From the NCBI GenBank assembly GCA_949130485.1, contig OX422183.1, positions 5,608,636 through 5,672,635 of the forward strand: 64,000 bases of DNA. The letters are read 5' to 3'. The number at the start of each line of letters is the position of its first letter. Positions within the stretch are counted from its first letter, which is position 1. Positions 49,700 to 61,384 of this stretch are shown here, one piece after another. Below the pieces are notes generated by a model. The model was not told the origin of the DNA. It made no database searches and saw only the letters and a program-made list of their open reading frames with translations. The position numbers and the translations under genes were made by a program. The DNA is from Agelas oroides (lineage: Eukaryota > Porifera > Demospongiae > Agelasida > Agelasidae).

Positions 49700-51090
49700 T
49701 GTTACTGTAGTCTTGCAAAGCCAAAAGGTCTGGCTTCATCAGACTATAGTTATTTTTGTCTTCATGGCAAAAATGAATTAGTGCTCAATCCTTAGTCTCA
49801 CTCTACTTCAATTTTCGTCTATGCACCTTGATCCTTGGTCACTTCTAGGTCTCACAATTTAGGCTGCAGCCTTCATTTACAGTAGTAAGCGTGGTCCCCA
49901 TAAATGGTACTGTAACTAGTCTCCAGACCCCGAGTTGGGGAAGCCCATTTTTGACCACGACATTATGATACCAGATAAGGAAGAATGCTGGCAACACTGG
50001 ACTTGCTCATGCAGCTGCTGCGGTGAGATAAAAGCCCTAGACACATAGTAGCTAGATCAACTTTGATTGAATAGCACAAGTTAGCACCGGTCAATTCCAT
50101 TCAACCGTTTCAGTCCATCAATTAGAGACCCTAACCCTGTATTGGAGCTAAAATGGTGTGCGAAAGTATCATGCACAGTTATGAACATTTTCTATAGGGA
50201 TTTCACATAACACTTTGAATAGGAGAGATTACAGAAATGATAACATACACAACATTAACACCAGCTACAGGTCAAGCTGGATTTAGTCTTTGTGCCGCAT
50301 CAGTCCTGGATGTCTATATTAAAGAAAGACAGAAAGACATGTTTATATACAAAACACCCAAGAAGGCTAATACATGAATACTATTAGGCGTACTACTGAC
50401 AATATATATTACCAGATTTTGTCTTTTCACAACTTAAACTTGGAGACAAAATTCGAAAGGAAAGCTTGGGAAAATTTTGCCAGATATGATGCCACCATAG
50501 CTAGCTTGGTTCCCCAGCTCACACACTAATAATAACATGAACAGCAAGCATTCATTCTATGGCCTGGTGTTGCATCTGTTACTTTTATCATGATGACATC
50601 ACATTGTGTGAAATTCTTCCATTCTTGCTAGCTTCAAAATGGGCCAAAAAATGGTCAAGGCTACATACCACAGTATACAACCAGATTGGGTTCAAAAGGT
50701 CACATTATACATGTACTAATGATCTTGTCGCTACCATAATGGATATGTTATGGTGATGGCTTCACATGAGCTGTATACAAGTTTGCTAACTAAAAGGAGA
50801 AGTTAGAGGAAGTGGAGACTTCATCTAAAAGATGTACATCTACCTCACCGAGTGCAGTTACCTGCGTGACTACACACACGAAAGCAAAAAACGACATACA
50901 AAGGAAGGTGTGAAAAATTGTTTTTTCAAGAAGAGAATTAAGAGGTAAGATACTGATTGACAGCTATTGATTAATATTCATCCACATATTGGTGCCTCTA
51001 CCAGTCAGTTTTTAGTTTAGCAAGACTTGGTCACGTCAACCCAGAGTTTGTCTTACATGAGCATAAAACCAGCAGACCTCAAAAATATTC
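49700..51090. other. No gene recognised between H4 pseudogene and first DDX10 fragment
   Basis: Unique-looking DNA. The last ~90 bp (51003-51085) begins to resemble DDX10 around 13300-13350 (TTAGCAAGACTTGGTCACGT, AGTTTGTC), a very decayed fragment. Confidence 0.35.
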
Positions 51091-51240
51091 CAAGGATTAC
51101 CTGCAATCAAACTCAAGATCTTTGATGTACATCAGCTCTCAACAACCATGATGCCAACTCATGAGGAAGGAAACAAGCAGGTGTGTCTTTAGCCAGTGAA
51201 GTGAACAATGAAAGCAGATATGGAACAGCAAAGTCTCTCG
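51091..51240 (+). pseudogene. DDX10 fragment (tail start)
   Basis: AAACTCAAGATCTTTGATGT ... GTCTTTAGCCAGTGAAG matches 13965-14130 with internal deletions. Confidence 0.7.
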
Positions 51241-51611
51241 CATTGGGCGTGCACCTCATGCATTTCAGCGCTATCTCACGCTCTCATGTGTAAGTTATAC
51301 TCAACAAAACCCTCTGTATCTCACGCATGACTGTTTCTGCAGGCAGTTGTAAGCGTGGCCAAGCTCCGATGCATCATAGTTAGGGACCGTCGATCTCCAA
51401 AAGGGGCTGTTTGGAAGTGCTACATATGGAACAAAGTTAATTTGGAGTGCATGAATCAATTGCAGAAAACATAAATTTGCTCAACACTTGCACTCTCAGA
51501 GAGTTCCAATTCCTTGGGAGGGGGTGGGATGGGGGCATTCCTCCAGACTTCCCTAGCCATGCATTCCAATCATTTCATTCATGGCAGTCATCATTTCTTT
51601 GGAAGCTCTGG

Positions 51612-51840
51612 TTGAAGATATATCGTACCCAAGGTCTGGAAATGAAACACTGGGCTCAGCATAGTTTCATGCACATATTGTTTGATTACCTGCCATCAAA
51701 TTCAAGATCTTTGATGTACATCAGCTCTCAACAACCAAGTATGCGTGCCAACTCACGAGGAAGGAAACAAGCAGGTGTGTCTTTAGCCAGTGAGGTGAGC
51801 AATGAAAGCAGATATGGAACGGCCCATCATAGTTGTAAAT
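51612..51840 (+). pseudogene. DDX10 fragment (post-helicase region)
   Basis: TCGTACCCAAGGTCTGGAAA through GAAAGCAGATATGGAAC matches 13885-14140, with several indels. 51715-51835 is nearly identical to 63262-63377. Confidence 0.8.
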
Positions 51841-51888
51841 TCACCAACTATTCTAGGCTTCTCTTGATCCTATGGCCTAGCCACTATC

Positions 51889-52175
51889 CTTGATATCATG
51901 AACAGGATTTCCTTCAGTGATCTTCAAGAAGCTCTAAGCTATGTGAATACGTATGACACGAGAAGACATGAGTTTTTAATTTACTAAACGAACCAAGACA
52001 TCTTGTCAATCTCCATATTTTGGCATCAGTCAGCACATCAGGTGTACATGTGTACAAGCATGACCTACTATGACCACATTATGTCAGTGCTTGACTTATC
52101 CTATGGTGCTATATCATGAAGATCACTGAAGGAAATCCTGTTCATGATATCAAGGATAGTGGCTAGGCCATATAG
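51889..52175. mobile_element. Inverted-repeat element between DDX10 fragments
   Basis: The left arm CTTGATATCATGAACAGGAT...CAGTGATCTTC (51889-51925) is inverted at 52117-52165. It is absent from the sister block at 63.38-63.53 kb, so it was inserted after that duplication or lost from the sister. Confidence 0.65.
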
Positions 52176-52284
52176 GCCATATAGAAGTTATAGGAGTACC
52201 AACAGCAACGGAAACTACCTTTTCATAACAGCTGCTGTTAGGGAGGACATGATTTTGTAAGTGCAAGTGAAGGTGTGGAAGTAC

Positions 52285-52970
52285 ATAGATGTACTGACAG
52301 TGAAAAGAGTAACCCACTCTGAACAACTTGCGGAGGAAGAGAGAGTCATGTAGGTAGGCAAGCCAACTGTGTCAAGAGTGCACTAACATTACTAACATGA
52401 GTTGCACTTGCAAGTGAATAAACACATCACATTTGATGAAGGTGACGCATGCACTGCAAAAAGATATGCTGTACCCAGTTTTGGAAAAGAATTCGGAAAA
52501 GGATGAAAATTGGAATAGAGTCAATGTTCAAAAGTCCACCAAAACTTATGACATGAGTTGTACTTACAAGTGAGTTTGATGATGAAGGTAGACCCCACTG
52601 CAGGAAGATATTCACTACCCAGATTTGGAAGAGAATCGGAAGATGAACCTCCGTTTTCCTTTTTGTTCATGCATGTTAAGCATAATTATTAGCAAGTATG
52701 TGGAGGTCACAAACGACACTTTAGGGCTAGTATTAAGATTTGACCCAAATTAAGTAGCTCAGAACATCAAGCAAACTTGTGTGTTGTTTGGTACATACAA
52801 GAAAGTTGAGTTGCACTATACACAAGCAGATCAAAGTGAACACATCAACAAATTTGATGAAGGCAAAGTTGAGTTGCACTATACACAAGAAGATCAAAGT
52901 GAACACATCAACAAATTTGATGAAGGCGATCCACCGCATGAAGATATACTGTGCCCAGATTTGACGTCCA
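52285..52970 (+). pseudogene. DDX10 acidic/basic tail fragments, three copies
   Basis: 52285-52510 matches 14200-14440 (AGTGAAAAGAGTAACCCACT ... AACACATCACATTTGATGAA). 52550-52650 and 52800-52965 repeat the ATTTGATGAAGG...GAAGATATxCT part. 52800-52930 contains a direct duplication (GTTGAGTTGCACTATACACA) 66 bp apart. Confidence 0.75.
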
Positions 52971-53014
52971 TTGCTCACTCATGTTAATATAACCATGTCA
53001 TGGTTTTGGAAAGG

Positions 53015-53690
53015 AAGACATTTTAGAAACGCTTCAGACAAAGTGATGTGTCTTGTAAAACTAGGGTTCATATCAAGTTGCTGCAAGCAGTTCACGTGAA
53101 ATGCATCTATGAAGAATTTTGACAGATCCACTCTGGTATATATCAGTTGTGGCTCGCTATGGAAGATAAACAAATGAAGAGGATGAGAGTCTACAATGAC
53201 TCTTTTTAAGAAGGCTGCTGTTTTGCTTTGTACAGACATTACAGCCCGAGGGTTGGATTTCCCTGCCGTTCACTGGGTGCATGGTACAACTCGGCTGTCC
53301 TGAAGATGCCAATACCTACATTCATAGAGCTATAGAAATACAGCTAGATACGAAGATGAAAAGACATTGGAGTTTCCTTTTCCTTCAGAGGAAGTTGGGA
53401 TTTTAAAAGCGCTTCAGACAAAGAAGATTCCTATGACTCCAATCCAGGTCAATCCAAAGAAAAGTGTCCCAATTCAGAGAAAGTTAGAGATGTTTTGTAC
53501 CCAAAATCAAGAAACAAAACACTGGGCTCAGTGTAGTTTCATTTGCTACTTGATGATCAATCCACCTGCAGTCAAACAAGATGATCTCTATGTACATTGG
53601 TTCTCAATAACCAAGTATCTCAATTCACTTGGTCTATGGCCATGTCACCAAAAATTCCATTCCTGAAACAGAAGATGGCAAGGCATTGTT
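53015..53690 (+). pseudogene. DDX10 fragment (helicase C domain to post-helicase region)
   Basis: Matches 13475-14065: ATGAAGAGGATGAGAGTCTA, GCTGTTTTGCTTTGTACAGA, ...[10 protein letters not shown]..., CCTGAAGATGCCAATACC, CAGACAAAGAAGATTCCTAT. It has frameshifts, an inserted GCAT in HWVVQL and AGAGCTATAGAAATAC in place of the motif VI coding region. Confidence 0.9.
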
Positions 53691-54510
53691 GTTTCTTCTT
53701 CCTTAGAGGAAGAAGGCATTTGTGAAGTCCTCCACACAAAGGGGATTTATATCACACCAATCCAACACCATTCAAAGCCACGCATCCTGTAAAATCAATT
53801 ATTTTCATGTCAAGCATTTCAATGACTTTGCCTTGGTATCCCGCTCATGACTCTCTATGGGAGACAAAGAGGATGGAAATCTACAATGACCTTTTGTTTT
53901 TGCAAAAACAAAGCTGCTGTTTTGCTTTGTACAGACATTGCAGCCCATGTTCCCAGCTGTACACTGGGTGGTACAACTAAATAATTATTGTCCCGAAGAT
54001 ACCAATACCTACATTCATAGAGTTGGAAGGACAGCTAGATATGAAGAAGATGGCAAGGCATTGCTGTTTCTTCTTCCTTCAGAAAAGGAGGCCATTTTCA
54101 TTTTAGAAGTTCCTCCGGACAAAGGGGATTTCGATAGCCACAACCCATGCAGGTCAAGTGGTTCAGAGATCATTAATCTTGAAGATGTGTTGCACTAAAT
54201 GACTCAGAAATGAAACACAGGGACCAGTGCAGTTTCATCTGCTACTTGAGACCAATCCACCTGTAGTCAATACTTTTGATGTACATCAGCTCCCAATAAC
54301 AATGTATGCCAACTCCTTTGGTTACAAAAAGCCAATCCATGAGACAGAAGACCAAGCCTGAGATAGCACTGGCATAGCTGTTTCTTCTTGAGAGGAAGAG
54401 GGCATTTTAGAAGTCCTCCAGAGAAAGAGTCAACGCTGTCAACCACGAAAAAATGGTCTCAATCCGGATGGAGATGTTTTACACACAAAGTTCCGGAAAT
54501 GAAACACTGC
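53691..54510 (+). pseudogene. DDX10 fragments, two partial units
   Basis: 53690-53790 is the [10 protein letters not shown] region. 53790-54180 restarts at the 13445 position (TCCTGTAAAATCA) and runs through an intact [20 protein letters not shown]. 54190-54510 is further decayed tail. The parent order is repeated, showing tandem copying. Confidence 0.85.
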
Positions 54511-54519
54511 GCAAAAGAG

Positions 54520-54589
54520 CTAGTCTTGTGCCCAGACTAGACCGCATTTTTCCGGCGGGCGCGAAAATGCGGTCTGGGAACGAGGCTAG
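54520..54589. mobile_element. 70-bp palindromic MITE
   Basis: CTAGTCTTGTGCCCAGACTA... against ...GTCTGGGAACGAGGCTAG, with a GCATTTTTCCGGC/GCGAAAATGC inner stem. It sits in a DDX10 fragment. Confidence 0.8.
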
Positions 54590-57335
54590 GCGAAGCGCCG
54601 CGCAAAATTTTGAGCGTGGGTGTGGGAGAGACTCCGACTTTGCGTGAAAGCCTTTACACTTACCAGTTAGCTACAAGGGGAAACTACAAACCTTTCAGCG
54701 GGGACTTCCACTGCCACTAAAAAAGGTCTGTTGCATGCGCATTTTGGGTGGGGCTACTGACAAATTGGACGGGGGACGAGGGGTCCGCCACGGCGCGCCT
54801 CGGCGTACGAGATTTCGAAATGGTTCCTGTTAGGTACAGGCCGAATGCCGCATCCGGTGGGTGGAGCTATGGGCGTGACTTGTCACAATGCTGTGAAAAG
54901 GGGATACACCCGCTTTTTGACATAATCTCATTAAATATTCATAAGACAACCTCGCGCTGGTATTTGCATGGGTGTTGTACTTTGACCTCGACTGCTGACT
55001 TTTGCTTTGCTTGGCAAGGCACCCAGCCAACTGTTCTACAGCTCTTCCTAAGGTATTCAGTAGAGATTTACAAGTGTGCCAATGCGTCAGAACTCATAAG
55101 TTGATGTAAAACTCAGCAGGAGTCCATGTGGGTTGCATAAATTATGGCCTACTCTGGTTACATGTACGTGAAGTTCTTTAGACTCTCCATCCTGGGGCGA
55201 CAGGCCTGTGTTGGAGAGGCATGTGTATTCTAAAAGTTGGTTGAAGATATTGGTAACGTTTGCATCTCCACAACCAGGTTACTGAGATTTCACTCACTTA
55301 ATAAATACCTGTCATCTACATTTCGGTCATTTTTACCGTAGTATAAGCACCCAACCTTGTGAGACAAATGCTAATGGTTAGCTGGCCACCTTGCCAAGTT
55401 CGTTGAGGTCAAAATGCACTGCAGCTCCCAGTATGAAAAAGACTGGGTTCTAGCCACCAACTGTGCTGATGAAAACACTCAGCCACTGCCTGGAAACAAC
55501 TTACTGTCCTGACTGATGAATGTACGTTCTAAACAAACTACACTGTCAAAGTGTACATGATGATACACTGAAGGGTTGAACACTTGTACTGTGGTAAATG
55601 TCTCCCCATCCAGCCTGGATAGTTACTTGTATGCATAGAAAATGTACCAATACAGGGCCACTAGAAGAAAGTTGAGGACTATGAGGCTGTTGGGTAAAAT
55701 GCGTGAGGAAACTGACTTTTAGACCTACAGTCAGGAAATGCTCTTGTTGAACTTAAAACAGGTAGCTACACTGCAAGATAGGTACTTCAAACCTGAAGGT
55801 TCCCATGTACTGTTTTACATGATCACAACTATACAGCTAATCTACCCGACTTTAGTCCGGGAATAATAACACGCATAAGATGAGCATAAATCGCACCAAG
55901 TTGGACAAGTCGGCTGGAAAAAAAAATCTGGCCATGGTCTGACCAGCCATACCAGTTCCAGTGCCTACATATAACTTTAAGTCCGCTAGCCTTGTTCTCA
56001 GGCCACCCTCAGATTTACAGATGCACTCTCGCTACTCATGGCCATTATATTAATAGCATTTCCAGGGAAGTTGGATCAAAGTTCCATTCAGAAACCTGTA
56101 CTATACCATTGAGTAAATCATTTTTATGCAGAAATGGTATTTCCATGTGAAATTTTGCCATCATAAATAGGATTACTTAGTACTTCCAACTTGTCAGAAA
56201 AACGTGCATGTATTCCTGATCAAGACAGCAGCAAATAGTCTTATGTCAAGCCATCCAGGCCTCCCAATGAAAATTTCTATAGTCAAGAAGGCATGTCCAG
56301 CAAAACAGGAATGGAGCACAGTTCCCTATTTGATTATATACTCTTTGATTTTGTTGGCCATCCGATATTCCAGTTGGAAAGCATCCTAACGACAATAGCA
56401 TTGAATCAATCCACCAGAGGTCAGACATTGTGGAGAAGCGTACATCTGGAGACTGACATCACTACTTGTAGTCACAATGCTGAAATTGACAATTCTACTT
56501 TCAGTGACGCGTCTATTAAAATCATACCCATTTCTCTGCAATACCTCTAAGAAAGTCACAGTCACATAGTTAAGATGCAAACATTGCATGGCCATAGCAA
56601 GCAGTCATGCAGGCAGGTCAGGTTTTGCTTTTCTGCAGACCAAACATGCACATAAGCAATTTGAATTATAATACATGTAGAGTTGTAGATATAAAAACTA
56701 GTAAGCCGGGCCAGATATCACCAACAAGGTAGCCATCACTGGACAGACATCATTCCTATACTGACAAAAGTCAACGTTTTTATTAGGATTTCACTATTTA
56801 CTGCCATTTCAGTTCACTCCATAGGCATAATTCCTTCACTGTGATAAAGACAAAGATCCAACATGTGCCGATATTAAATGCTGGCCAACACATTTTCATC
56901 TGTCAATGTCACCAACCAAACCGTTCACAATGAAACACAGGCCTGTCGCCCCAGGATGGAGAGTCTAAAGAACTTCAGTAGCTATGTGTACATGTACCAG
57001 AGTAGGCCATAATTTATGCAACCCACATGGACTACTGCTGAGTTTTACATCAAGTTTTGAGTTCTGATGCATTGGCACACCTGTAAATCTCTACTGAATA
57101 CCTTGCTTAGGAAGAGCTGTAGAACAGTTGACTGGGTGCCTTGCCAAGCAAGCAAAAGTCAGCAGTCGAGGTCAAAGTACAACAGCCATGCAAATTCCAG
57201 CCGCGCCGTGAAGTTGTCTTATGAATATTTAATGAGATGATGCACAAGCGGGTGTAGTGTATCCCGGCCACGCGGTGAGACAAGGTCACGCCCATAACCC
57301 CACCCACCGGATGCGGCATTCGGCCTGTACCTAAC

Positions 57336-57975
57336 TAGCCTCGTACCCAGGCCGTTAATTAGGAAAAACGGCCTGGCAACTTCTCCGAGTTCAAACTGTT
57401 GACTTCCGCTGCACTGGAGTTGTCAGTACCAATCAGATTTCAGAACGCTTCACGTGACAGTTGTACAGAATTTTAATTGCGTCATAAATGCATCACAGTA
57501 TTAATATACCCGTCCCGTGGTACCGCTAGCGCTTGGAATGACGCTTTTGTTCGAACTCCTTCCGTTGACTTGTGTGCAACAACTACAGTGCCTGCGGACA
57601 AAACGGATTCTTTATAAAAAAGGACCAGTTCGAGAGTAGCAGTGTCAGGTACTAGTTTAGTACTTACTGTCAGTCGGACACATCGACATCGGTGAGCGAG
57701 AGCGAGTCTACTGCAAGCAGTTCGTCTACAGATGACAAGTAAGACAGTAACCATCCAATATAAGCCTGTAACGAGTCTACTGGCAACAACAACGCGCTTG
57801 CACAATTACGAACAGTCACGTGGCTACGATTAAAATTAATATCACATGCATTATCTAATATTCATGGCTTGTATGGGTGCAGCTGTAATCTTTTTCACGT
57901 CACATCCGTATACAGTTTGAACCCGGGTAAGTTGCCAGGCCGTTTTTCCTGATTAACGGCCTGGGTACGAGGCTA
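57336..57975. mobile_element. 640-bp inverted-repeat element with intact target duplication
   Basis: Ends TAGCCTCGTACCCAGGCCGT... and complement ...ACGGCCTGGGTACGAGGCTA, ~60 bp long. Flanked by GTACCTAAC at 57327-57335 and 57976-57984. The other arm of the host element has the uninterrupted site GTTAGGTAC (complement) at 54830-54838, so the duplication is 8-9 bp. That length is seen in hAT (8) and Mutator-like (9) elements; no transposase is visible. Confidence 0.92.
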
Positions 57976-58009
57976 GTACCTAACAGGAACCTTTCGAAAT
58001 CCACTGGAT

Positions 58010-58165
58010 TTCACGTGGATTTCGGATTTCAGAATGGATTTCTGGATTTCAAAGTGGATCAAAGTGGATTTCTGGATTTCAAAGTGGATTTCTGGATTTC
58101 AAAGTGGATTTCTGGATTTCAAGCGGATTTCTGGATTTCAAAGCGGATTTCTGGATTTCACTATT
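58010..58165. repeat. GGATTTCTGGATTTCAAAGT satellite, array 1
   Basis: Units of ~17-25 bp (GTGGATTTCTGGATTTCAAA), about seven copies. It is resumed at 59041-59235 after ~880 bp of other elements. Confidence 0.9.
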
Positions 58166-58320
58166 TCTGAAGATACAGCTATTAAAAATATACTCATGAA
58201 CAATCATGAACCACATTCCTCTCAGCCTGTATGCTAACAGAATACAATGTCACAGGCAGTTCACCGCTACATAGCGCATAGGCAGCGTGTTCGTTGATTG
58301 TCATACATATACATACGCAT

Positions 58321-58781
58321 CAGAGGAGGTCGGACACGGTTGACCTTTGCTAATTGAAACAACTGAGGTCACACTAATTGATCTTGGATATTGCAAGGTA
58401 GAAAGTTTTTTTAGCTTTTTCTATGACTGGATCCAGCCTTGGATCCTGATTTGAAAACTGGGGCCCACCTCAGTGAAAGTCGGGAGAGCTAGTCTGTTGA
58501 GATACGAAAAATCAATTAGTGTGACCTCAGCCATTTTAATTACCGTATGGCGAGAAATTTTCGCGGGACAAAATTTTCGCGGATTGGCCGCTGGCAAAGA
58601 TTTCGCGAAAAAATTTTCGCGGTTCGACGATCACAAAGCACACAGCACGCACGACGATCACAAAATTTCGCGGTTAAAATTTTCGCGGTCTGAGGCAAAT
58701 CCGCGAAAACCGCGAAAATTTTGTCCCGCGAAAATTTCTCGCCATACGGTAGTAAAGTCCAACCATGTCCGACCTCCTCTG
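58321..58781. mobile_element. Inverted-repeat element with a palindromic MITE nested in it
   Basis: Outer ends CAGAGGAGGTCGGACACGGT (58321) and the complement near 58753-58781. An inner pair GAGGTCACACTAATTGAT (58366) and ATCAATTAGTGTGACCTC (58511). The second arm is interrupted by the 58541-58751 element. GCAT flanks both outer ends. Confidence 0.8.
58541..58751. mobile_element. 211-bp palindromic MITE rich in TTTTCGCGG
   Basis: TACCGTATGGCGAGAAATTT...TCGCGGGACAAAATT is inverted at the right end (...CTCGCCATACGGTA). Both ends start with TA, as in Tc1/mariner-type insertion. GCACGCACGACGATC repeats in the centre. A single related end is at 43160. Confidence 0.85.
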
Positions 58782-58895
58782 CATATGCATACTGCGTGTT
58801 CGTTGATTGTCATACATATTCATACGCATACTGCGTGTTACATATTCATACCGTACTGCATGTTCGTCATACATAATACATCTAACAATTGCAAT

Positions 58896-58977
58896 TACGT
58901 CACCTTGGAAGAATGACCTTTGTACCCGACCGCGAAGATCGGCCGGGTACAAAGGTCATTCATTGTGGTGACGTTCT
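58896..58977. mobile_element. Compact hairpin (AATGACCTTTGTACCCG)
   Basis: GAATGACCTTTGTACCCG and CGGGTACAAAGGTCATTC are perfect complements around a GACCGCGAAGATCGGC-type inner stem. Outer ACGTCACC/GGTGACGT pairs extend it. Confidence 0.75.
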
Positions 58978-59040
58978 ATTACGTCATAGAAAATCGGTGC
59001 ACGTGCACGTAAAGTATACGGATATTTGCGGAGTATTTTA

Positions 59041-59240
59041 ATAGAATCCTGAATTGGATTTCCGGATTTTAGAGTGGATTTCCAGATTTCAGTGGATTTC
59101 TGGATTTCAGAGTGGATTTCTGGATTTCAGAGTGGATTTCTGGATTTCAGATTGGATTTCTGGATTTCATAGTGGATTTCTGGATTTCTGGATTTCTGGA
59201 TTTCACAGTGGATTTCTGGATTTCAGTTTGGATTTCTGCT
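59041..59240. repeat. GGATTTCTGGATTTCA satellite, array 2
   Basis: About nine units of GTGGATTTCTGGATTTCAGA, same unit and orientation as 58010-58165. It runs to the outer end of the right arm of the long inverted-repeat element. Confidence 0.9.
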
Positions 59241-59428
59241 GATGGTGTACAAGATTTCTTTCGTGACGGACCCCTCGACGGGGGACCCAGCCAACTTGTG
59301 TTTGTTGAAGCCAGATTGCTACATGGAGAAATATTGTTCTCCATGTGCTAGCAAATGGTACAGCAAGAGATGATGTATCAGTAAGCAAATCAGCAGCCAC
59401 AGCCCAGCTGATGCATGGTGTTGTCACC

Positions 59429-59605
59429 TAGTCTTGCAAGCCACACCCTTCGCAGAGAGGAAGGATCTGGTCATGCTGCAACCATCGAGTTGTCGCCACG
59501 GCAGAAACTTGCTGTGACCAATGAGATCCGCGCTCTTCATAGATTGCATCCGTTGTCATGGAGTACAATTGTGTTTAGTGGATGTCAGCATCTTATTATC
59601 TAATG
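59429..59605. mobile_element. Truncated second copy of the 11931-12198 MITE
   Basis: TAGTCTTGCAAGCCACACCC, GCAACCATCGAGTTGTC, GGCAGAAACTTGCTGTGACC and ATGTCAGCATCTTATTATCT match that element in reverse; the far arm is missing. Confidence 0.8.
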
Positions 59606-59649
59606 GCTCTGTTTGATAATTGCATTCCTCATAACAAACATAACAGATT

Positions 59650-60390
59650 GTTGGGGTGCAAGCATGCGGGCTATGTGCTCTACCAGGCCCTCAGTTAGTA
59701 GGTGCTTGCCACGGCTTGACAAACATACTAGATTGTTGCATTCTTTGGGGTGCAAGCATGCTGGCTATGTGCTCTACCTCAGTTAGTAGGTGCTTGGCAC
59801 GGCTTGACTTTATTGAGCTATTCCATTTTAGCGTACACCCTCTGCAGAGGGACCCATTTCAATCTCTCTCAGAACAGCAACTAGGTAACAACCCCTCCTG
59901 GACACAATCCAAGTAGGTTATTCCGAACCTCCGTAGGAACACGTACAGGTAATCCCAAATGATGCACACCCTTTTTAAATGCTGTAAATTGGGAATACAG
60001 TTATACTCCCAGAACACAATTACTTACATTTCTTACCTACTTTCTTTTTATATGACATTGTGTAGTACGAATACGTAGTCGACCACAATTTAATTTTATG
60101 ACTAGGCCACATAATTCTATTGATAGCAATATATGCACGTGACTTGCAGTTGGTTTGGTGGCCGGTCAGAACAAAGAAGCCTGCAAACAGCTGGCATGCA
60201 GAACCTGCATCTTATCAGTGGTCCCAATTGTGTCACATGCTTCCATCTTGTATGTCTGAGTACATGCTCAAACCTAATTACGGGTAATACCACTCTATTT
60301 AGTTGCACAATTAGAGTAGTTCAGTGCAGTCATGGCAGCGAGTCTTATCATACATGTGGTGAAGTGGCCATAGAATGGGATCAATGATCT
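59650..60390. other. No gene; short direct duplication
   Basis: TGCAAGCATGCKGGCTATGTGC ... GTAGGTGCTTGSCACGGCTT occurs twice (59657 and 59750). Nothing else recognised. Confidence 0.4.
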
Positions 60391-60394
60391 TAAA

Positions 60395-61240
60395 GTTACA
60401 AGAAGAAGGCTGCTGTTTTGCTTTGTTTGGAGATTCAACAACCCGAGGATTGGAGTTGTCTGCCATTCACTGGGTGGTATGTGGTACATAAAACTGGACT
60501 GTCAATGGTATGGCAATGCATTCTTTCTTCAGAGGAAGGGGGCATTTTAGAAGCCCTCCCCAAACAAAGAGGATTTGTATTGCCACAGTCCAGCTACGTC
60601 AATTCCAAGGAAATCGTCTAACATTAAATTTAGAGAACATTTGGAGATGTTTATCCCCATGACCCAGAAATGAAAACACTGGGCTCAATGTACTTGAGAT
60701 GAATTCGCCTGTAGTCAAACAAGAAGATCTTTGATGTACATCAGCTCCCAATAACCAAGTATCTCAACTCACTTGGTCTAAATCTATGCGACCATTATAC
60801 GTATGATTGCTGACACATATCGAAAGAAAGTGGTGAAGAAATCAAGGTGGTGTGGCTTTAGCCATTGCACCAATTAAGTGTACTGAAGTTTCTAACATGA
60901 GTTGTACTTGCAAGGTACACAAGAAGATGAAACTGAGCAAATTTGTATTGCATGCAGAATTATGCTGTAGCTACACAGATTTAGAAGAGACTCAGGAAAG
61001 CAATGATGATTTGATTCCATTGGGATCAATCAAACCCATACCCATTGATAAACTGTCAGAGAGCAACATGCAGGGAACAAATTTGATGAAGAGTGATGCG
61101 CTGCATGAAGATTTATGCTGTAGCTACACAGACTTAGAAGAGACTCAGGAAAGTGATGGTGATTTGGGAGCAATCAAACATACATATTGATAGACTGTTG
61201 AAGAGCAACAGGAAACAAATTGGTGGCATCAGTTTTGAAA
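60395..61240 (+). pseudogene. DDX10 fragments (helicase C domain, post-helicase region and tail, twice)
   Basis: 60400-60620 matches 13600-13860. 60655-60790 matches 13890-14030. 60880-61240 matches 14330-14560, with the segment around DLEETQES occurring twice (60980 and 61130) as a ~150-bp duplication. Confidence 0.8.
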
Positions 61241-61384
61241 GAGGCTCAGAGTCAAGGCACAGGATGAGATACCACAAATACTTTCATACGCACAATCAGT
61301 GCGATGCATGTGCATGGCATCATTACAGCATGCAATTGCAACAGAAACCCAACATTGCTAGGTATACTGCAGCAGCCTATATAT

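Larger units (their letters stand above)
54771..59293. mobile_element. Long terminal-inverted-repeat element with nested insertions
   Basis: The left arm (54771-55212) is inverted at 56933-57335 plus 57985-58005, and its outermost ~25 bp (GGGGGACGAGGGGTCCG) reappear inverted at 59265-59291. The right arm is split by a 640-bp insertion (57336-57975), and between TTCGAAATCC (58003) and CGGACCCCTC (59267) by satellite arrays and other elements. The core (55213-56932) has no convincing ORF, so the element looks non-autonomous. It is inserted among DDX10 pseudogene copies. Confidence 0.8.
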
